Below are positions 9,117 to 18,288 of a DNA stretch of 64,000 nt, piece by piece. The stretch's first letter is position 1. Every line of letters starts with the position of its first letter. Location of the stretch: NCBI GenBank assembly GCA_016707885.1, contig JADJGU010000002.1:62001-126000 (forward strand), given 5' to 3'. Position numbers and translations under genes: made by a program. The notes under the pieces are model-generated. The model did not search any database. It saw only the letters and a program-made list of their open reading frames with translations, and was not told where the DNA came from. Source of the DNA: Sphingomonadales bacterium (GTDB lineage: Bacteria; Pseudomonadota; Alphaproteobacteria; Sphingomonadales; Sphingomonadaceae).

Positions 9117-10186
9117 TGCTTTACTGGTTGGCCGAATATCTGGATTTCCCGGGATTTCTCAATCTCGTTCGATATCTGACTTTTCGCTCTGGCGCTGCTA
9201 TCGGAACCGCCTTTTTGCTGGGTTTGATAATTGGCCCGCGGTTCATCAATATGCTCAGAGTCCGACAGGGCAAGGGGCAACCGATTCGCGACGATGGCCC
9301 GAAAACGCATCTAGCCAAGGTCGGCACGCCGACGATGGGCGGACTGATGATACTGACATCTATCATAGTGTCGATGTTGCTATGGATGGACCTCAGCAAC
9401 AGCTACGTCTGGGCTTGCCTCGTTGTCATGGCAGGCTTTGGCATTGTCGGCTTCCTTGATGATTACGACAAAGTGACCAAGCGCAGCACCAAAGGTGTTT
9501 CGGGCAAAGTACGCTTGCTTGCGGAATTTGCGATTGCAGGTGTTGCCGTCGCGTTGATCGTCCACCAATCGGGCGGCAAGCTCTATATTCCATTCTACAA
9601 CGGCCCTGTGGCTGATCTAGGTTATTGGTACATCCTGTTTGGTGCATTTGTAATCGTAGCATTCGGCAATGCGGTCAATTTGACCGATGGTCTTGATGGT
9701 TTGGCCACGATGCCGGTCATCATCGCTTCCTTGGCCTTCATGTTGATCGCTTATTTGGTCGGAAACTCCAAATATGCTGCATATCTCGGTGTGCCGTTCA
9801 TTCTTGGCGCTGGCGATCTGGCGATATTGTGCGGAGCGATTATCGGGGCCGGTTTGGCGTTCCTGTGGTTCAATGCGCCGCCTGCTGCAGTGTTCATGGG
9901 TGATACCGGAAGTCTCGCTCTCGGCGGGACGCTGGGAGCTATCGCGGTAGTGGCGCATCATGAATTTGTGCTGGCGATTATCGGTGGGCTGTTTGTCGTT
10001 GAGGCGATGTCGGTCATCATTCAAGTCTTCTGGTTCAAGCGTACCGGAAAACGCATTTTCCGCATGGCGCCTATCCACCATCATTTTGAACAGCTCGGAT
10101 GGCCTGAATCGACCGTTGTCGTTCGTTTCTGGATTGTTGCATTTGTCCTCGCCTTGGCTGGGCTTTCGACGCTCAAGCTGCGGTGA
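9116..10186 (+). CDS. mraY: Phospho-MurNAc-pentapeptide transferase
   Basis: 356 aa polytopic membrane enzyme that transfers phospho-MurNAc-pentapeptide onto undecaprenyl phosphate to form lipid I. Conserved catalytic motifs are GFLDDYDKVTKRSTKG, NLTDGLDGLA, MGDTGSLALGG and the histidine-rich PIHHHFEQLGW. About ten hydrophobic helices can be seen. ATG 9116 overlaps the murF stop, and murD starts inside its last codons, so the order and coupling are canonical. Confidence 0.95.
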   Translation: MLYWLAEYLDFPGFLNLVRYLTFRSGAAIGTAFLLGLIIGPRFINMLRVRQGKGQPIRDDGPKTHLAKVGTPTMGGLMILTSIIVSMLLWMDLSNSYVWACLVVMAGFGIVGFLDDYDKVTKRSTKGVSGKVRLLAEFAIAGVAVALIVHQSGGKLYIPFYNGPVADLGYWYILFGAFVIVAFGNAVNLTDGLDGLATMPVIIASLAFMLIAYLVGNSKYAAYLGVPFILGAGDLAILCGAIIGAGLAFLWFNAPPAAVFMGDTGSLALGGTLGAIAVVAHHEFVLAIIGGLFVVEAMSVIIQVFWFKRTGKRIFRMAPIHHHFEQLGWPESTVVVRFWIVAFVLALAGLSTLKLR

Positions 10187-11460
10187 TTGTTTCAGAGGCC
10201 TTTCGCGGAAAACGCTATGCGGTTCTAGGGTTGGCCCGGTCGGGTATGGCTGCTGTCCGAACCTTGGTGGCGTCTGGGGCTGAGGTAACGGCATGGGACA
10301 ATAAGGCTGAGGCCAGACTGCAGGCCGGTGAGGGTGTAACACTGGCTGATCCTATGGCGATCGACCTTGCCGGTTTTGATGGGGTGATTGTGACTCCTGG
10401 CGTGCCGCTGAACAGCCACCCCATTGTTGATAAGGCGCATGATGCGAATGTGCCCGTCATTGGCGATATTGAACTGTTCGCGCTCGCGCGGCCAACGCTG
10501 CCGACCCATAAGGTGGTTGGCATTACCGGGACCAACGGGAAGTCTACAACCACGGCGCTTATGCTCCATATTTTGCAGCAGGCGGGTGTGCCGAGCTTGA
10601 TGGGCGGCAATATCGGGCTTCCAATCTTGTCGCAGGATCCACTGCAGGAGGGAGGTGTTTATGTGCTCGAACTTTCGAGTTTTCAGATAGACCTGACCTA
10701 TAGTTTGGACTGCGATGTTGCTGTGCTGACCAACATCACGCCGGATCATCTTGATCGTTACGATAGTTTTCTGGACTATGCCGCATCGAAAGAGCGGTTG
10801 TTCCATATCCAGCACGCCGACAAAGTGTCCGTGATTACGACCGATGATGATCCATGCCGGATGATTGCCAGCAGAGTGCATCACCGCCTAATGCGGGTTT
10901 CCGCCAAAGACATCAGAGACCAGTCGCACTGGCCGTCGCTGCAAGGACCGCATAATGCGCAGAATGTCGCCTGCGCCATTGCCACATGCAAGGCATTAGG
11001 GCTGACAGATGAGGTGATTGAGCAGGGTTTGCAGAGTTATCCCGGTCTTGCCCATCGCATGGAGCGCGTCCGCGAACTGCATGGCGTCCTATATGTCAAT
11101 GACAGCAAGGCGACCAACCCGACCTCGACCGCGCCTGCATTGGGGGCCTATCCGTCGATTCACTGGATTTTGGGTGGTCAGGCAAAAACCAGCGATCTCG
11201 ACGCCTGTTTGCCATTTCTCGGGCATGTGAAGGCTGCATATACCTTTGGACGGGACGGCGCGATGCTGGCCGAAGTGCTGCGGCCACATGTGGCGGTGGA
11301 GCAATACGAAACACTGGCAGAGTCGGTGGTCAGCGCACAAAGCAAAGCCCATGCGGGTGAAGTCGTGCTGCTATCCCCCACATGCGCATCATTTGATCAG
11401 TTCCGCGATTTTGAACATCGTGGTGAAGCGTTTCGCGACGTCGTAATGGCTCTGGACTGA
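10183..11460 (+). CDS. murD: UDP-MurNAc-L-alanine:D-glutamate ligase
   Basis: 425 aa Mur ligase adding D-glutamate to UDP-MurNAc-L-Ala. The P-loop is VVGITGTNGKSTTTAL and the conserved acceptor region is YVNDSKATNPTST. The N-terminal Rossmann-like domain begins YAVLGLARSGMAAV. It starts with GTG 10183, overlapping the mraY stop (GTGA). Ten bases separate it from ftsW. Confidence 0.94.
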   Translation: MIVSEAFRGKRYAVLGLARSGMAAVRTLVASGAEVTAWDNKAEARLQAGEGVTLADPMAIDLAGFDGVIVTPGVPLNSHPIVDKAHDANVPVIGDIELFALARPTLPTHKVVGITGTNGKSTTTALMLHILQQAGVPSLMGGNIGLPILSQDPLQEGGVYVLELSSFQIDLTYSLDCDVAVLTNITPDHLDRYDSFLDYAASKERLFHIQHADKVSVITTDDDPCRMIASRVHHRLMRVSAKDIRDQSHWPSLQGPHNAQNVACAIATCKALGLTDEVIEQGLQSYPGLAHRMERVRELHGVLYVNDSKATNPTSTAPALGAYPSIHWILGGQAKTSDLDACLPFLGHVKAAYTFGRDGAMLAEVLRPHVAVEQYETLAESVVSAQSKAHAGEVVLLSPTCASFDQFRDFEHRGEAFRDVVMALD

Positions 11461-11470
11461 CGGGGGCAAT

Positions 11471-12691
11471 ATGTTCGGAGGGCTGCAAAATTCGGTCGGA
11501 CCCAATCCACCAGGCTTTGGCGGAAAGCGCGACCTGTCCAACCGGCTGGGTCGTGGTGACAGATCGCCTTTGGGTATCTGGTTCTGGGAACTGGACCGCG
11601 TTCTGCTCTCGCTCATTCTCGTTCTTATCGCGATCGGTTTGATCGCAGTGGCCGCAGGTTCGCCTGCGACCGCACGGCGACTTTCGACCGACACCGCGAC
11701 GCTTAGCCCGCTCTATTTCTTTTATCGTCAGGTGGCTTGGGTGGCGTTGGGTTTGCCCTTCATGTTCGTCATCTCGATGTACCCGCGCGAGCAAGCCAAA
11801 CGGATAGCGATTGGCGGTTTTGTGGTATTTCTGGTATTGCTGTTGCTGGTGCCACTGCTGGGGAAAGAAGTGAATGGCGCGCAACGCTGGTTCGGATTGG
11901 GTCCGGCGAGTTTTCAACCTTCAGAGTTTCTGAAGCCTTGCTATGCGGTGACGATGGCGTGGATTATTTCGTGGCGTCAGCGCGATGCGACAATCCCGGT
12001 GCGTTCAATCACCATCGTCTTCACCGCAATTATTTGTGCAGCTTTGATGATGCAACCTGACCTTGGCCAAACCATTCTTTTTTGCGGGATCTGGTTTGCG
12101 CTGATGATGGTATCTGGCGTTTCGGCAAAGTTGCTCTGGTCCAGCGCCGCTGGCGGTATAGTTGGAATTCTTGCTGCCTATAATTTCTATTCGGTGGCGC
12201 AGCAGCGGATCGATGCATGGATATTTGGCACCGATGGCATCACACATGACAAGCTGGCGATGGCGACATTAACGGCCGGAGGGTTGGTCGGGACCGGCCC
12301 GGGCCTCGGCACGCGCAAATTCGCACTGCCCGAGGCGCATACTGATTATATCTTCTCGGTCGTGGGCGAAGAATTTGGCCTGCTTGCCTGTATGGTGATT
12401 GCAGTGCTGTTTTTCGCCATCCTAGTTCGCGTTGTAATTCGCATGCTTGATGAGCAGGACCAGTTCATACTGCTGGCCGTCACTGGCCTTGTTGCGCAAT
12501 TTTGCGGACAAGCGATGATCAACATCGCGGTCAATCTAGGGATTTTCCCTTCGAAAGGCATGACGCTGCCTTTCATCAGCTATGGCGGATCGTCGACGCT
12601 GGCGCTGTGTTTGTGCTGCGGATTGCTGCTTGCGCTGACACGGCGTAACCCTTTCCTTGACCAGTCACCCTATATCGGGAATGGGCGTTAG
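11471..12691 (+). CDS. ftsW: SEDS peptidoglycan glycosyltransferase FtsW
   Basis: 406 aa SEDS-family membrane protein that polymerises septal glycan strands with FtsI. After a hydrophilic N-terminus of about 40 residues there are around ten membrane helices. Family-typical stretches include GAQRWFGLGPASFQPSEFLK, FSVVGEEFGLLAC and FPSKGMTLPFISYGGSS. The TAG stop shares its last two bases with the outer end of the inverted-repeat element at 12690-12956. Unlike the rest of the cluster, it is therefore not directly coupled to the following gene. Confidence 0.94.
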   Translation: MFGGLQNSVGPNPPGFGGKRDLSNRLGRGDRSPLGIWFWELDRVLLSLILVLIAIGLIAVAAGSPATARRLSTDTATLSPLYFFYRQVAWVALGLPFMFVISMYPREQAKRIAIGGFVVFLVLLLLVPLLGKEVNGAQRWFGLGPASFQPSEFLKPCYAVTMAWIISWRQRDATIPVRSITIVFTAIICAALMMQPDLGQTILFCGIWFALMMVSGVSAKLLWSSAAGGIVGILAAYNFYSVAQQRIDAWIFGTDGITHDKLAMATLTAGGLVGTGPGLGTRKFALPEAHTDYIFSVVGEEFGLLACMVIAVLFFAILVRVVIRMLDEQDQFILLAVTGLVAQFCGQAMINIAVNLGIFPSKGMTLPFISYGGSSTLALCLCCGLLLALTRRNPFLDQSPYIGNGR

Positions 12692-12956
12692 GGTCTTTCC
12701 AGACTATAAAGAGGCAGCATGATCGTCCGTAGGAAGCCAGTGGATAGGAGTAGCGCGAAGCGCGGACTGGTAGTCCGTGCGAGCGTTGCGACGCAGCCAA
12801 TGGCTTCCTACGAACGACCCCTCCGGGGCGGGCCGATTTTGGCTCATGGCAGCGTTGCTCGTCGGTCACGATGGAATGCCATTGCTCCCTCCTCGCGCCT
12901 TGCCCTGAGCCAAAATCGGCTCCGTCATGTGCCTCTTTATAGTCTGGAAAGACCCT
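12690..12956. repeat. 267-bp element of nested inverted repeats (MITE-like)
   Basis: The outer arms are perfect 27-bp inverted repeats, 12690-12716 and 12930-12956. Inside lie two further pairs: 12723-12743 with 12797-12817 (21 bp, two mismatches) and 12832-12846 with 12906-12920 (15 bp, perfect). A small hairpin (GGACT/AGTCC) sits at about 12765-12777. There is no credible gene inside; the frames present are by-products of the palindromes. The left end overlaps the ftsW stop and the right end stops four bases before murG. I see no obvious target-site duplication. It could be a non-autonomous mobile element or a structured RNA. Confidence 0.85.
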
Positions 12957-12960
12957 GGCT

Positions 12961-14145
12961 ATGAGCGTATCGCGCAATTTCGTCCTCGCTGCAGGCGGCA
13001 CTGGCGGCCATATCATCCCGGCCTATGCCTTGGGTGCCGAATTAATGCGCCGCGGGCACCAGGTTGCGCTGATCACCGATAATCGGGGCTCGACCATTCC
13101 CGGCTGCCCCGAGGACATGGAAATGCACATCATGCCCGCAGGCAGAGTAGCAGGTGGGCTGCGAGGATGGCTGGCGGCGGCACGTAACATCTGGCGCGGG
13201 CGGGCGATGGCGCGAGAGCTGTTCAACGAATTCGACCCGACCGCGGTGGTCGGATTTGGCGGTTATCCGGCGCTGCCTGCCTTGCTCGCGGCCTTTGCCA
13301 ATAAAGTGCCGACGATCATTCATGAACAGAATGCGGTGCTTGGCCGGGTGAACCGGCTGGTTGCTGGCAAGGTCAATGCTATCGCGACGGCCTATCCCGA
13401 CGTTCAGCGGGTAAAACCGGCGCATCAGGACAAGGTCCATCTGGTCGGCAATCCGGTGCGTGCCGAAGTCATCGCGCTGCGCGATGAACCTTTCCCGCCT
13501 TTCATCGAGGACGGTGTGTTCCGTGTCCTCGTGACTGGCGGCAGTCAGGGCGCGTCGATCTTGTCTGAAGTAGTGCCCGACGCACTGGCGCGCTTGCCGC
13601 TCAACCTGCGCCGCCGTTTGCAGGTGACCCAGCAATGCCGCGCCGAAGATCTGGAAACGGTGCGCAAGACTTATGCCGATCATAACATCCCCGCGCAGCT
13701 TGCGACGTATCTGGAGGATTTCCCCGAAAGGCTCGGCTGGTCGCATCTGGTGATCGGGCGGGCAGGGGCCTCGACGATTGCTGAACTGACTTGCGCAGGC
13801 AGACCAGCCATATTGGTCCCGCTACCTTCTGCGATGGACAACCACCAGGCCTTTAACGTCAGCGAGATGGTACAGGCAGGCGGAGCGCGCGCGATCAAGC
13901 AGTCAGCATTCACGCCTGTCGAACTCGCCAAGCAGATCCAGAAAATGGCGCTCATCCCGGAGACGCTGCAAAATGCGGCGCGCGCCGCGAAAAGCTGTGG
14001 ACGTCCCGATGCGGTGCACGACTTGGCCGATCTGGTCGAATCTTTCGGTCGCGCGCCGCTGATGCATACAATCTCGACAACAGAACAATCGGGACTTGGC
14101 TTTGGCAGTGCCGAGCCGGCCCTCGCACGGAAAGCAAGTACATGA
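12961..14145 (+). CDS. murG: UDP-GlcNAc:undecaprenyl-PP-MurNAc-pentapeptide GlcNAc transferase
   Basis: 394 aa GT28-family enzyme on the inner face of the membrane that converts lipid I to lipid II. It shows the glycine loop GGTGGHIIPA, the acceptor-site motif IIHEQNAVLGRVNR, a second glycine loop GGSQGA and the UDP-GlcNAc site region GRAGASTIAEL. The start is ATG 12961, just outside the inverted-repeat element. A GGAAAG inside the right arm (12946-12951) is the only ribosome-site-like sequence nearby, so the element may supply translation initiation. The stop overlaps murC. Confidence 0.94.
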   Translation: MSVSRNFVLAAGGTGGHIIPAYALGAELMRRGHQVALITDNRGSTIPGCPEDMEMHIMPAGRVAGGLRGWLAAARNIWRGRAMARELFNEFDPTAVVGFGGYPALPALLAAFANKVPTIIHEQNAVLGRVNRLVAGKVNAIATAYPDVQRVKPAHQDKVHLVGNPVRAEVIALRDEPFPPFIEDGVFRVLVTGGSQGASILSEVVPDALARLPLNLRRRLQVTQQCRAEDLETVRKTYADHNIPAQLATYLEDFPERLGWSHLVIGRAGASTIAELTCAGRPAILVPLPSAMDNHQAFNVSEMVQAGGARAIKQSAFTPVELAKQIQKMALIPETLQNAARAAKSCGRPDAVHDLADLVESFGRAPLMHTISTTEQSGLGFGSAEPALARKAST

Positions 14146-15548
14146 AGGGTGTGGGCACCGATATCGGAACGATCCATTTTGTCGGCATTGGCGGTATCGG
14201 CATGTCCGGTATTGCCGAGGTGATGCACAATCTGGGCTATTCGGTGCAGGGCAGCGACATTGCCGAAGGCTATGTGATCGAAGGGCTACGCAGCCGCGGT
14301 ATCAAGGTGATGATCGGCCATGCCGCCGAAAATCTGGGCGATGCGGCCGTGGTGGTGACGTCGACGGCAGTGAAGCGCGGTAATCCGGAAGTAGAGGCCG
14401 CACTCGAACGCCGTATCCCGCTGGTGCGCCGGGCGGAAATGCTCGCCGAGCTGATGCGGCTGAAATATACCGTCGCGGTCGCGGGCACGCATGGCAAGAC
14501 CACAACGACCTCGCTGATTGCGGCGATGCTCGATGCGGGCGGGCTCGACCCGACCGTGATCAACGGCGGAATCATCAACAATTATGGTTCGAACGCGCGT
14601 CTGGGTGACAGCGACTGGATGGTTGTGGAGGCCGATGAGAGCGACGGCAGCTTCCTGCGGCTCGATGGGACCATCGCGGTGGTCACCAATATCGATCCCG
14701 AACATCTCGATCATTATGGCGATTTCGACAAGGCCAAGGCCGCCTATATCGAATTCATCGAAAATGTGCCCTTTTACGGCGTCGCCATCCTGTGCCTCGA
14801 CCATCCCGAGGTGCAGGCGATTATCCCGCGCATCCGCGACCGCCGCATTTTGACCTATGGTTTCTCGGCGCAAGCTGACGTGCGGGCAGACAATGTCCGC
14901 CCCGAACTGGGCGGCAACACCTTTGATGTGGTGATCCGCGCGCGGGACGGCAGTAAGCGTGAGATTGCGGACGTGTTCCTGCCAATGTCGGGCCGCCACA
15001 ATGTACAGAATGCGCTCGCCGCTATCGCGGTCGGCCTCGAACGCGGGATGAGCGACGAACAGGTGCAGGCCGGCTTCGCCAAATTTGGCGGCGTCAAACG
15101 GCGCTTCACCAAAGTGGGTGAGGTTGATGGCGTGACCATCATCGACGATTATGGCCACCATCCGGTTGAAATCCGCGCGGTGCTCTCGGCCGCGCGTGAG
15201 GGCGTGAAAGGTCGCGTCATCGCGGTGTGTCAGCCGCACCGCTATTCGCGGCTTGGCAATCTGATGGAAGATTTCGCCACCGCCTTTAACGACGCCGACA
15301 CCGTTTATATCACCCCCGTCTATGCGGCGGGCGAAGCGCCTATCGAAGGCGTTTCCAGTGCCGAACTGGTCGGCAAGATCAAACGCCGCGGGCACCATAA
15401 TGCGCAGGAAATTGAAAGCGCTGAGGCATTGGCAAAGGAACTGGCGGCCACTGCGCGCGAAGGCGACCTTGTCGTCTGCCTCGGTGCGGGCGATATCACC
15501 AAATGGGCGGCGGGCCTTGCTGATGCCATCAAAAAGGCGCGTGCATGA
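14142..15548 (+). CDS. murC: UDP-MurNAc:L-alanine ligase
   Basis: 468 aa Mur ligase catalysing the first amino-acid addition to UDP-MurNAc. The N-terminal Rossmann motif is GIGGIGMSGIAE, the P-loop VAGTHGKTTTTSLI and the C-terminal ligase motif DDYGHHPVEI. All are intact. ATG 14142 overlaps the murG stop, and murB begins within its last codon. A long antisense frame over this gene is a composition shadow. Confidence 0.95.
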   Translation: MKGVGTDIGTIHFVGIGGIGMSGIAEVMHNLGYSVQGSDIAEGYVIEGLRSRGIKVMIGHAAENLGDAAVVVTSTAVKRGNPEVEAALERRIPLVRRAEMLAELMRLKYTVAVAGTHGKTTTTSLIAAMLDAGGLDPTVINGGIINNYGSNARLGDSDWMVVEADESDGSFLRLDGTIAVVTNIDPEHLDHYGDFDKAKAAYIEFIENVPFYGVAILCLDHPEVQAIIPRIRDRRILTYGFSAQADVRADNVRPELGGNTFDVVIRARDGSKREIADVFLPMSGRHNVQNALAAIAVGLERGMSDEQVQAGFAKFGGVKRRFTKVGEVDGVTIIDDYGHHPVEIRAVLSAAREGVKGRVIAVCQPHRYSRLGNLMEDFATAFNDADTVYITPVYAAGEAPIEGVSSAELVGKIKRRGHHNAQEIESAEALAKELAATAREGDLVVCLGAGDITKWAAGLADAIKKARA

Positions 15549-16445
15549 ATGTGTGTTACGCCTTGCCACCGGTGCGCGGAAAGCTGACGCACGATGCGCC
15601 GCTGGCACCTTTGGTCTGGTTCAAGAGCGGCGGTGCAGCGGAATGGCTGTTTGAACCCGCCGATACCAAGGACCTTGCCGATTTCCTCTATGCGCTCGAC
15701 CCCGCAGTTCCGGTGATGGCGCTCGGGCTAGGATCGAACCTCATTGTGCGCGATGGCGGCGTACCGGGCGTCGTGGTCCGTTTGGGCAAGACATTCGGTT
15801 CGATAGAAACTCGCGAGAACTGGTACATAAATGCAGGGGGCGGAGCCTCGGGAATTGCTGTTGCTAGCGCTGCGCGCGATGCGGGAATCATGGGGTTTGA
15901 GTTTTTTCGCGGCATACCTGGAACGATTGGCGGCTTCGTAAGAATGAATGCCGGATGTTACGGAAGCGAAGTAGCTGATGTTCTAATCACAGCCACAGTC
16001 GTTTTACGAAGTGGCGAAATTCGAACCATTGGAAATCCCGATCTTAATTTTTCGTACCGTCACCGCGAACTTCCTATCGATGCGATCGTTGTCGAAGCTC
16101 TTTTCCAAGGTGAGCCGGATTCGCCGGCTGCGATCGCGTCTCGCATGGACGAAATCTCCGCCAGCCGCGAGGCATCGCAGCCGCTGCGTTCGAAAACCGG
16201 CGGTTCAACCTTCAAGAACCCCCGACGGACAAAAAGCCTGGCAGTTGGTCGATCAAGCCGGTTGCCGTGGCCTGCAAATCGGCGGTGCGCAGGTTTCGGA
16301 AAAGCACACCAACTTCCTGATCAACACCGGCGACGCCGCCAGCGCAGATATTGAGGAATTGGGCGAAGAAGTCCGACGCCGGGTAAAGGCTAAATCGGGC
16401 ATCGATCTGCATTGGGAAATTCAAAGAGTGGGAAAAGCGAAGTGA
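15545..16445 (+). CDS. murB: UDP-N-acetylenolpyruvoylglucosamine reductase (one apparent frameshift)
   Basis: FAD-dependent reductase completing UDP-MurNAc, about 299 aa when joined. The first frame runs to about 16220 with GLGSNLIVRDGG, GFEFFRGIPGTIGG and GGSTFKNP. Homology then continues in another frame (DGQKAWQLVDQAGCRGLQ, GGAQVSEKHTNFLIN) to 16445. The switch falls in a run of five C at 16219-16223, where four would restore the frame. The gene is normally essential and has no second copy here, so a sequence error is likely. Codon use changes within the gene (see findings). It overlaps murC and ddl. Confidence 0.88.
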
Positions 16446-17365
16446 GCGAGCCGGTCCATGTAGCAGTCCTGATGGGTGGCTGGTCCAATGAACGACCGGT
16501 GTCGCTGATGAGCGGCAATGGCGTTGCCGATGCACTGGAGAGTCAGGGCTATAAGGTCAGCCGGGTCGATATGGACCGCAATGTTGCTCAGGTTCTTGCG
16601 GGCTTGCGCCCGGATGTTGTGTTCAATGCGCTTCACGGCGTTCCGGGTGAGGACGGCAGCGTACAGGGCATGCTCGATCTGATGGGAATTAAATATACCC
16701 ATAGCGGCATGGTGACCTCGGTGATCGCTATCGACAAGGAATTGACCAAGCAACAGCTGGTTCCAGCTGGCATCCCGATGCCGAAGGGGACGATAGTCGA
16801 GAGTGAAAGTCTGTATACGGTAGACCCGTTACCGCGCCCTTATGTGCTGAAGCCGGTCAATGAAGGCAGCTCGGTCGGTGTCGCCATCGTCAAGGCAGAC
16901 AGCAATTACGGCTCGCCCATCTCGCGCGAGGCCGAGGGCCCGTGGCAGGAATTTGATACACTTTTGGCCGAGCCTTTCATCAAGGGGCGCGAACTGACCG
17001 TTGCGGTGCTTGGCGGCAAACCACTGTGCGTGACCGAACTCAAGCCCAAAAGCGGCTTCTACGATTTCGACGCCAAATATACCGACGGTTTGACCGAACA
17101 TGTCTGCCCTGCCGAAATTCCCAAAGACATCGAAGAATATATGATGGAATTGGCGCAGCGGGCGCATGAACTGCTGGGCTGCAAAGGGGCATCGCGCACC
17201 GATTTCCGCTGGGACGATGAACTGGGTCGCGACGGCGTGTTCGTGCTCGAAACCAATACCCAACCTGGCATGACTCCCTTGAGCCTTGTTCCCGAACAGG
17301 CCAAGCAGATGGGGATCAGCTACGAACAACTGGTCGATATCCTTGTGAAGGAGGCGCTGGCGTGA
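16442..17365 (+). CDS. ddl: D-alanine:D-alanine ligase
   Basis: 307 aa ATP-grasp enzyme making D-Ala-D-Ala for MurF. Visible are the N-terminal VLMGGWSNERPVSLMSG, the ATP-grasp region PYVLKPVNEGSSVGVAI and the C-terminal metal-binding FVLETNTQPGMTPLSL. I start it at GTG 16442, overlapping the restored murB stop. A longer frame from 16412 reads into murB. The stop overlaps ftsQ (GTGA). Confidence 0.94.
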   Translation: MSEPVHVAVLMGGWSNERPVSLMSGNGVADALESQGYKVSRVDMDRNVAQVLAGLRPDVVFNALHGVPGEDGSVQGMLDLMGIKYTHSGMVTSVIAIDKELTKQQLVPAGIPMPKGTIVESESLYTVDPLPRPYVLKPVNEGSSVGVAIVKADSNYGSPISREAEGPWQEFDTLLAEPFIKGRELTVAVLGGKPLCVTELKPKSGFYDFDAKYTDGLTEHVCPAEIPKDIEEYMMELAQRAHELLGCKGASRTDFRWDDELGRDGVFVLETNTQPGMTPLSLVPEQAKQMGISYEQLVDILVKEALA

Positions 17366-18288
17366 AGACGGCAACTGCCCGCAAGGCACCCGCCAAGGCG
17401 CGCAAGGCGACGCCGCGCAAAAAGGTCCGGCAAGTCAGCATCATGGACCGCTTGCTGCGCATCCTGCCCTTCACCGAACAGGATATCCAGCGGGTGCTGA
17501 CCTGGGGCGTGCTCGCGGTGCTACTGCTCGTCGCGCTGATTGTCGCCAACTGGTTCGGTGTGCCGCAGGCTGCCTATCAGCAATATGCGCAAGTCGCAGC
17601 CAAGGCCGGTTTCGAAGTGAAGCGGGTCGAGATTACCGGCATGGACCGTGTCGACCAGCTCAAGGTCTATGACATCGTGCTCGCCGAAAAGGACCGGGCG
17701 ATGCCGCTGGTCGATATCGACAAGATCCGCGCCGACCTGATCGAATATGGCTGGATAAAGGATGTGCGGGTGACCCGTCGCCTGCCCGACACGCTGGTGG
17801 TCGACATATTGGAGCGCAAGCCAACGGCTGTCTGGCAGCGCGGCGGGGTTTACTCCTTGATCGATGACCAAGGCACGGAACTTGAGAAAATCAGTGCAGC
17901 CGAAATTGGCTCTTATCCGGTGATCAATGGCGACGGTGCCAATCAGCGGGTCGTCGCCCTCAACAAACTGCTCGACAGGGCACAGTCGTTGAAGGATCAG
18001 ATAATCGGCGCCAGCTGGATCGGGAACCGCCGTTGGGACCTTCGTTTCAAAACCGGTGAAACCCTGGCCCTGCCAGAAGGGGATCAATTGGCTGCCGAAG
18101 CTTTGGTCAACTTCACCCGCATGGATGGCGTTCACCGCCTGTTGGGTCGCGACATCATCCATTTCGATCTGCGCGATCCGGAACGCGCCTATATGCGGCG
18201 GGCGGCCAAGCAAAAACCGCAACCGGTGGCGCAACCGGTGTCAAATTCTGATTCCGAAGAACAGAAAGAGGCTGGAGAAGCAGCCTGA
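17362..18288 (+). CDS. ftsQ: Cell division protein FtsQ
   Basis: 308 aa bitopic division protein. An unusually basic N-terminal cytoplasmic tail (Lys/Arg/Ala-rich, about 30 residues) precedes a membrane helix near residues 50-70 (VLAVLLLVALIVANWFGV). A periplasmic POTRA domain begins about KRVEITGMDRVDQ, followed by the FtsQ domain with LVVDILERKPTAVWQ. It would scaffold FtsL and FtsB at the septum. It begins with GTG overlapping ddl and ends TGATG into ftsA. Confidence 0.93.
   Translation: MKTATARKAPAKARKATPRKKVRQVSIMDRLLRILPFTEQDIQRVLTWGVLAVLLLVALIVANWFGVPQAAYQQYAQVAAKAGFEVKRVEITGMDRVDQLKVYDIVLAEKDRAMPLVDIDKIRADLIEYGWIKDVRVTRRLPDTLVVDILERKPTAVWQRGGVYSLIDDQGTELEKISAAEIGSYPVINGDGANQRVVALNKLLDRAQSLKDQIIGASWIGNRRWDLRFKTGETLALPEGDQLAAEALVNFTRMDGVHRLLGRDIIHFDLRDPERAYMRRAAKQKPQPVAQPVSNSDSEEQKEAGEAA

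Noticed and set aside
12719..12964. 81-codon frame inside the ftsW-murG repeat element
   Set aside because: It is made of the palindromic arms, has no ribosome site and no recognisable product.
14286..15608. 440-codon minus-strand open frame over murC
   Set aside because: It is antisense to an unmistakable Mur ligase, has His/Arg-rich composition with no known family pattern, and arises from the codon bias of murC.
16219..16223. Programmed ribosomal frameshifting in murB
   Set aside because: There is no slippery heptamer or stimulatory structure of a known type, and similar breaks occur in seven other places, so a sequencing cause is more likely.
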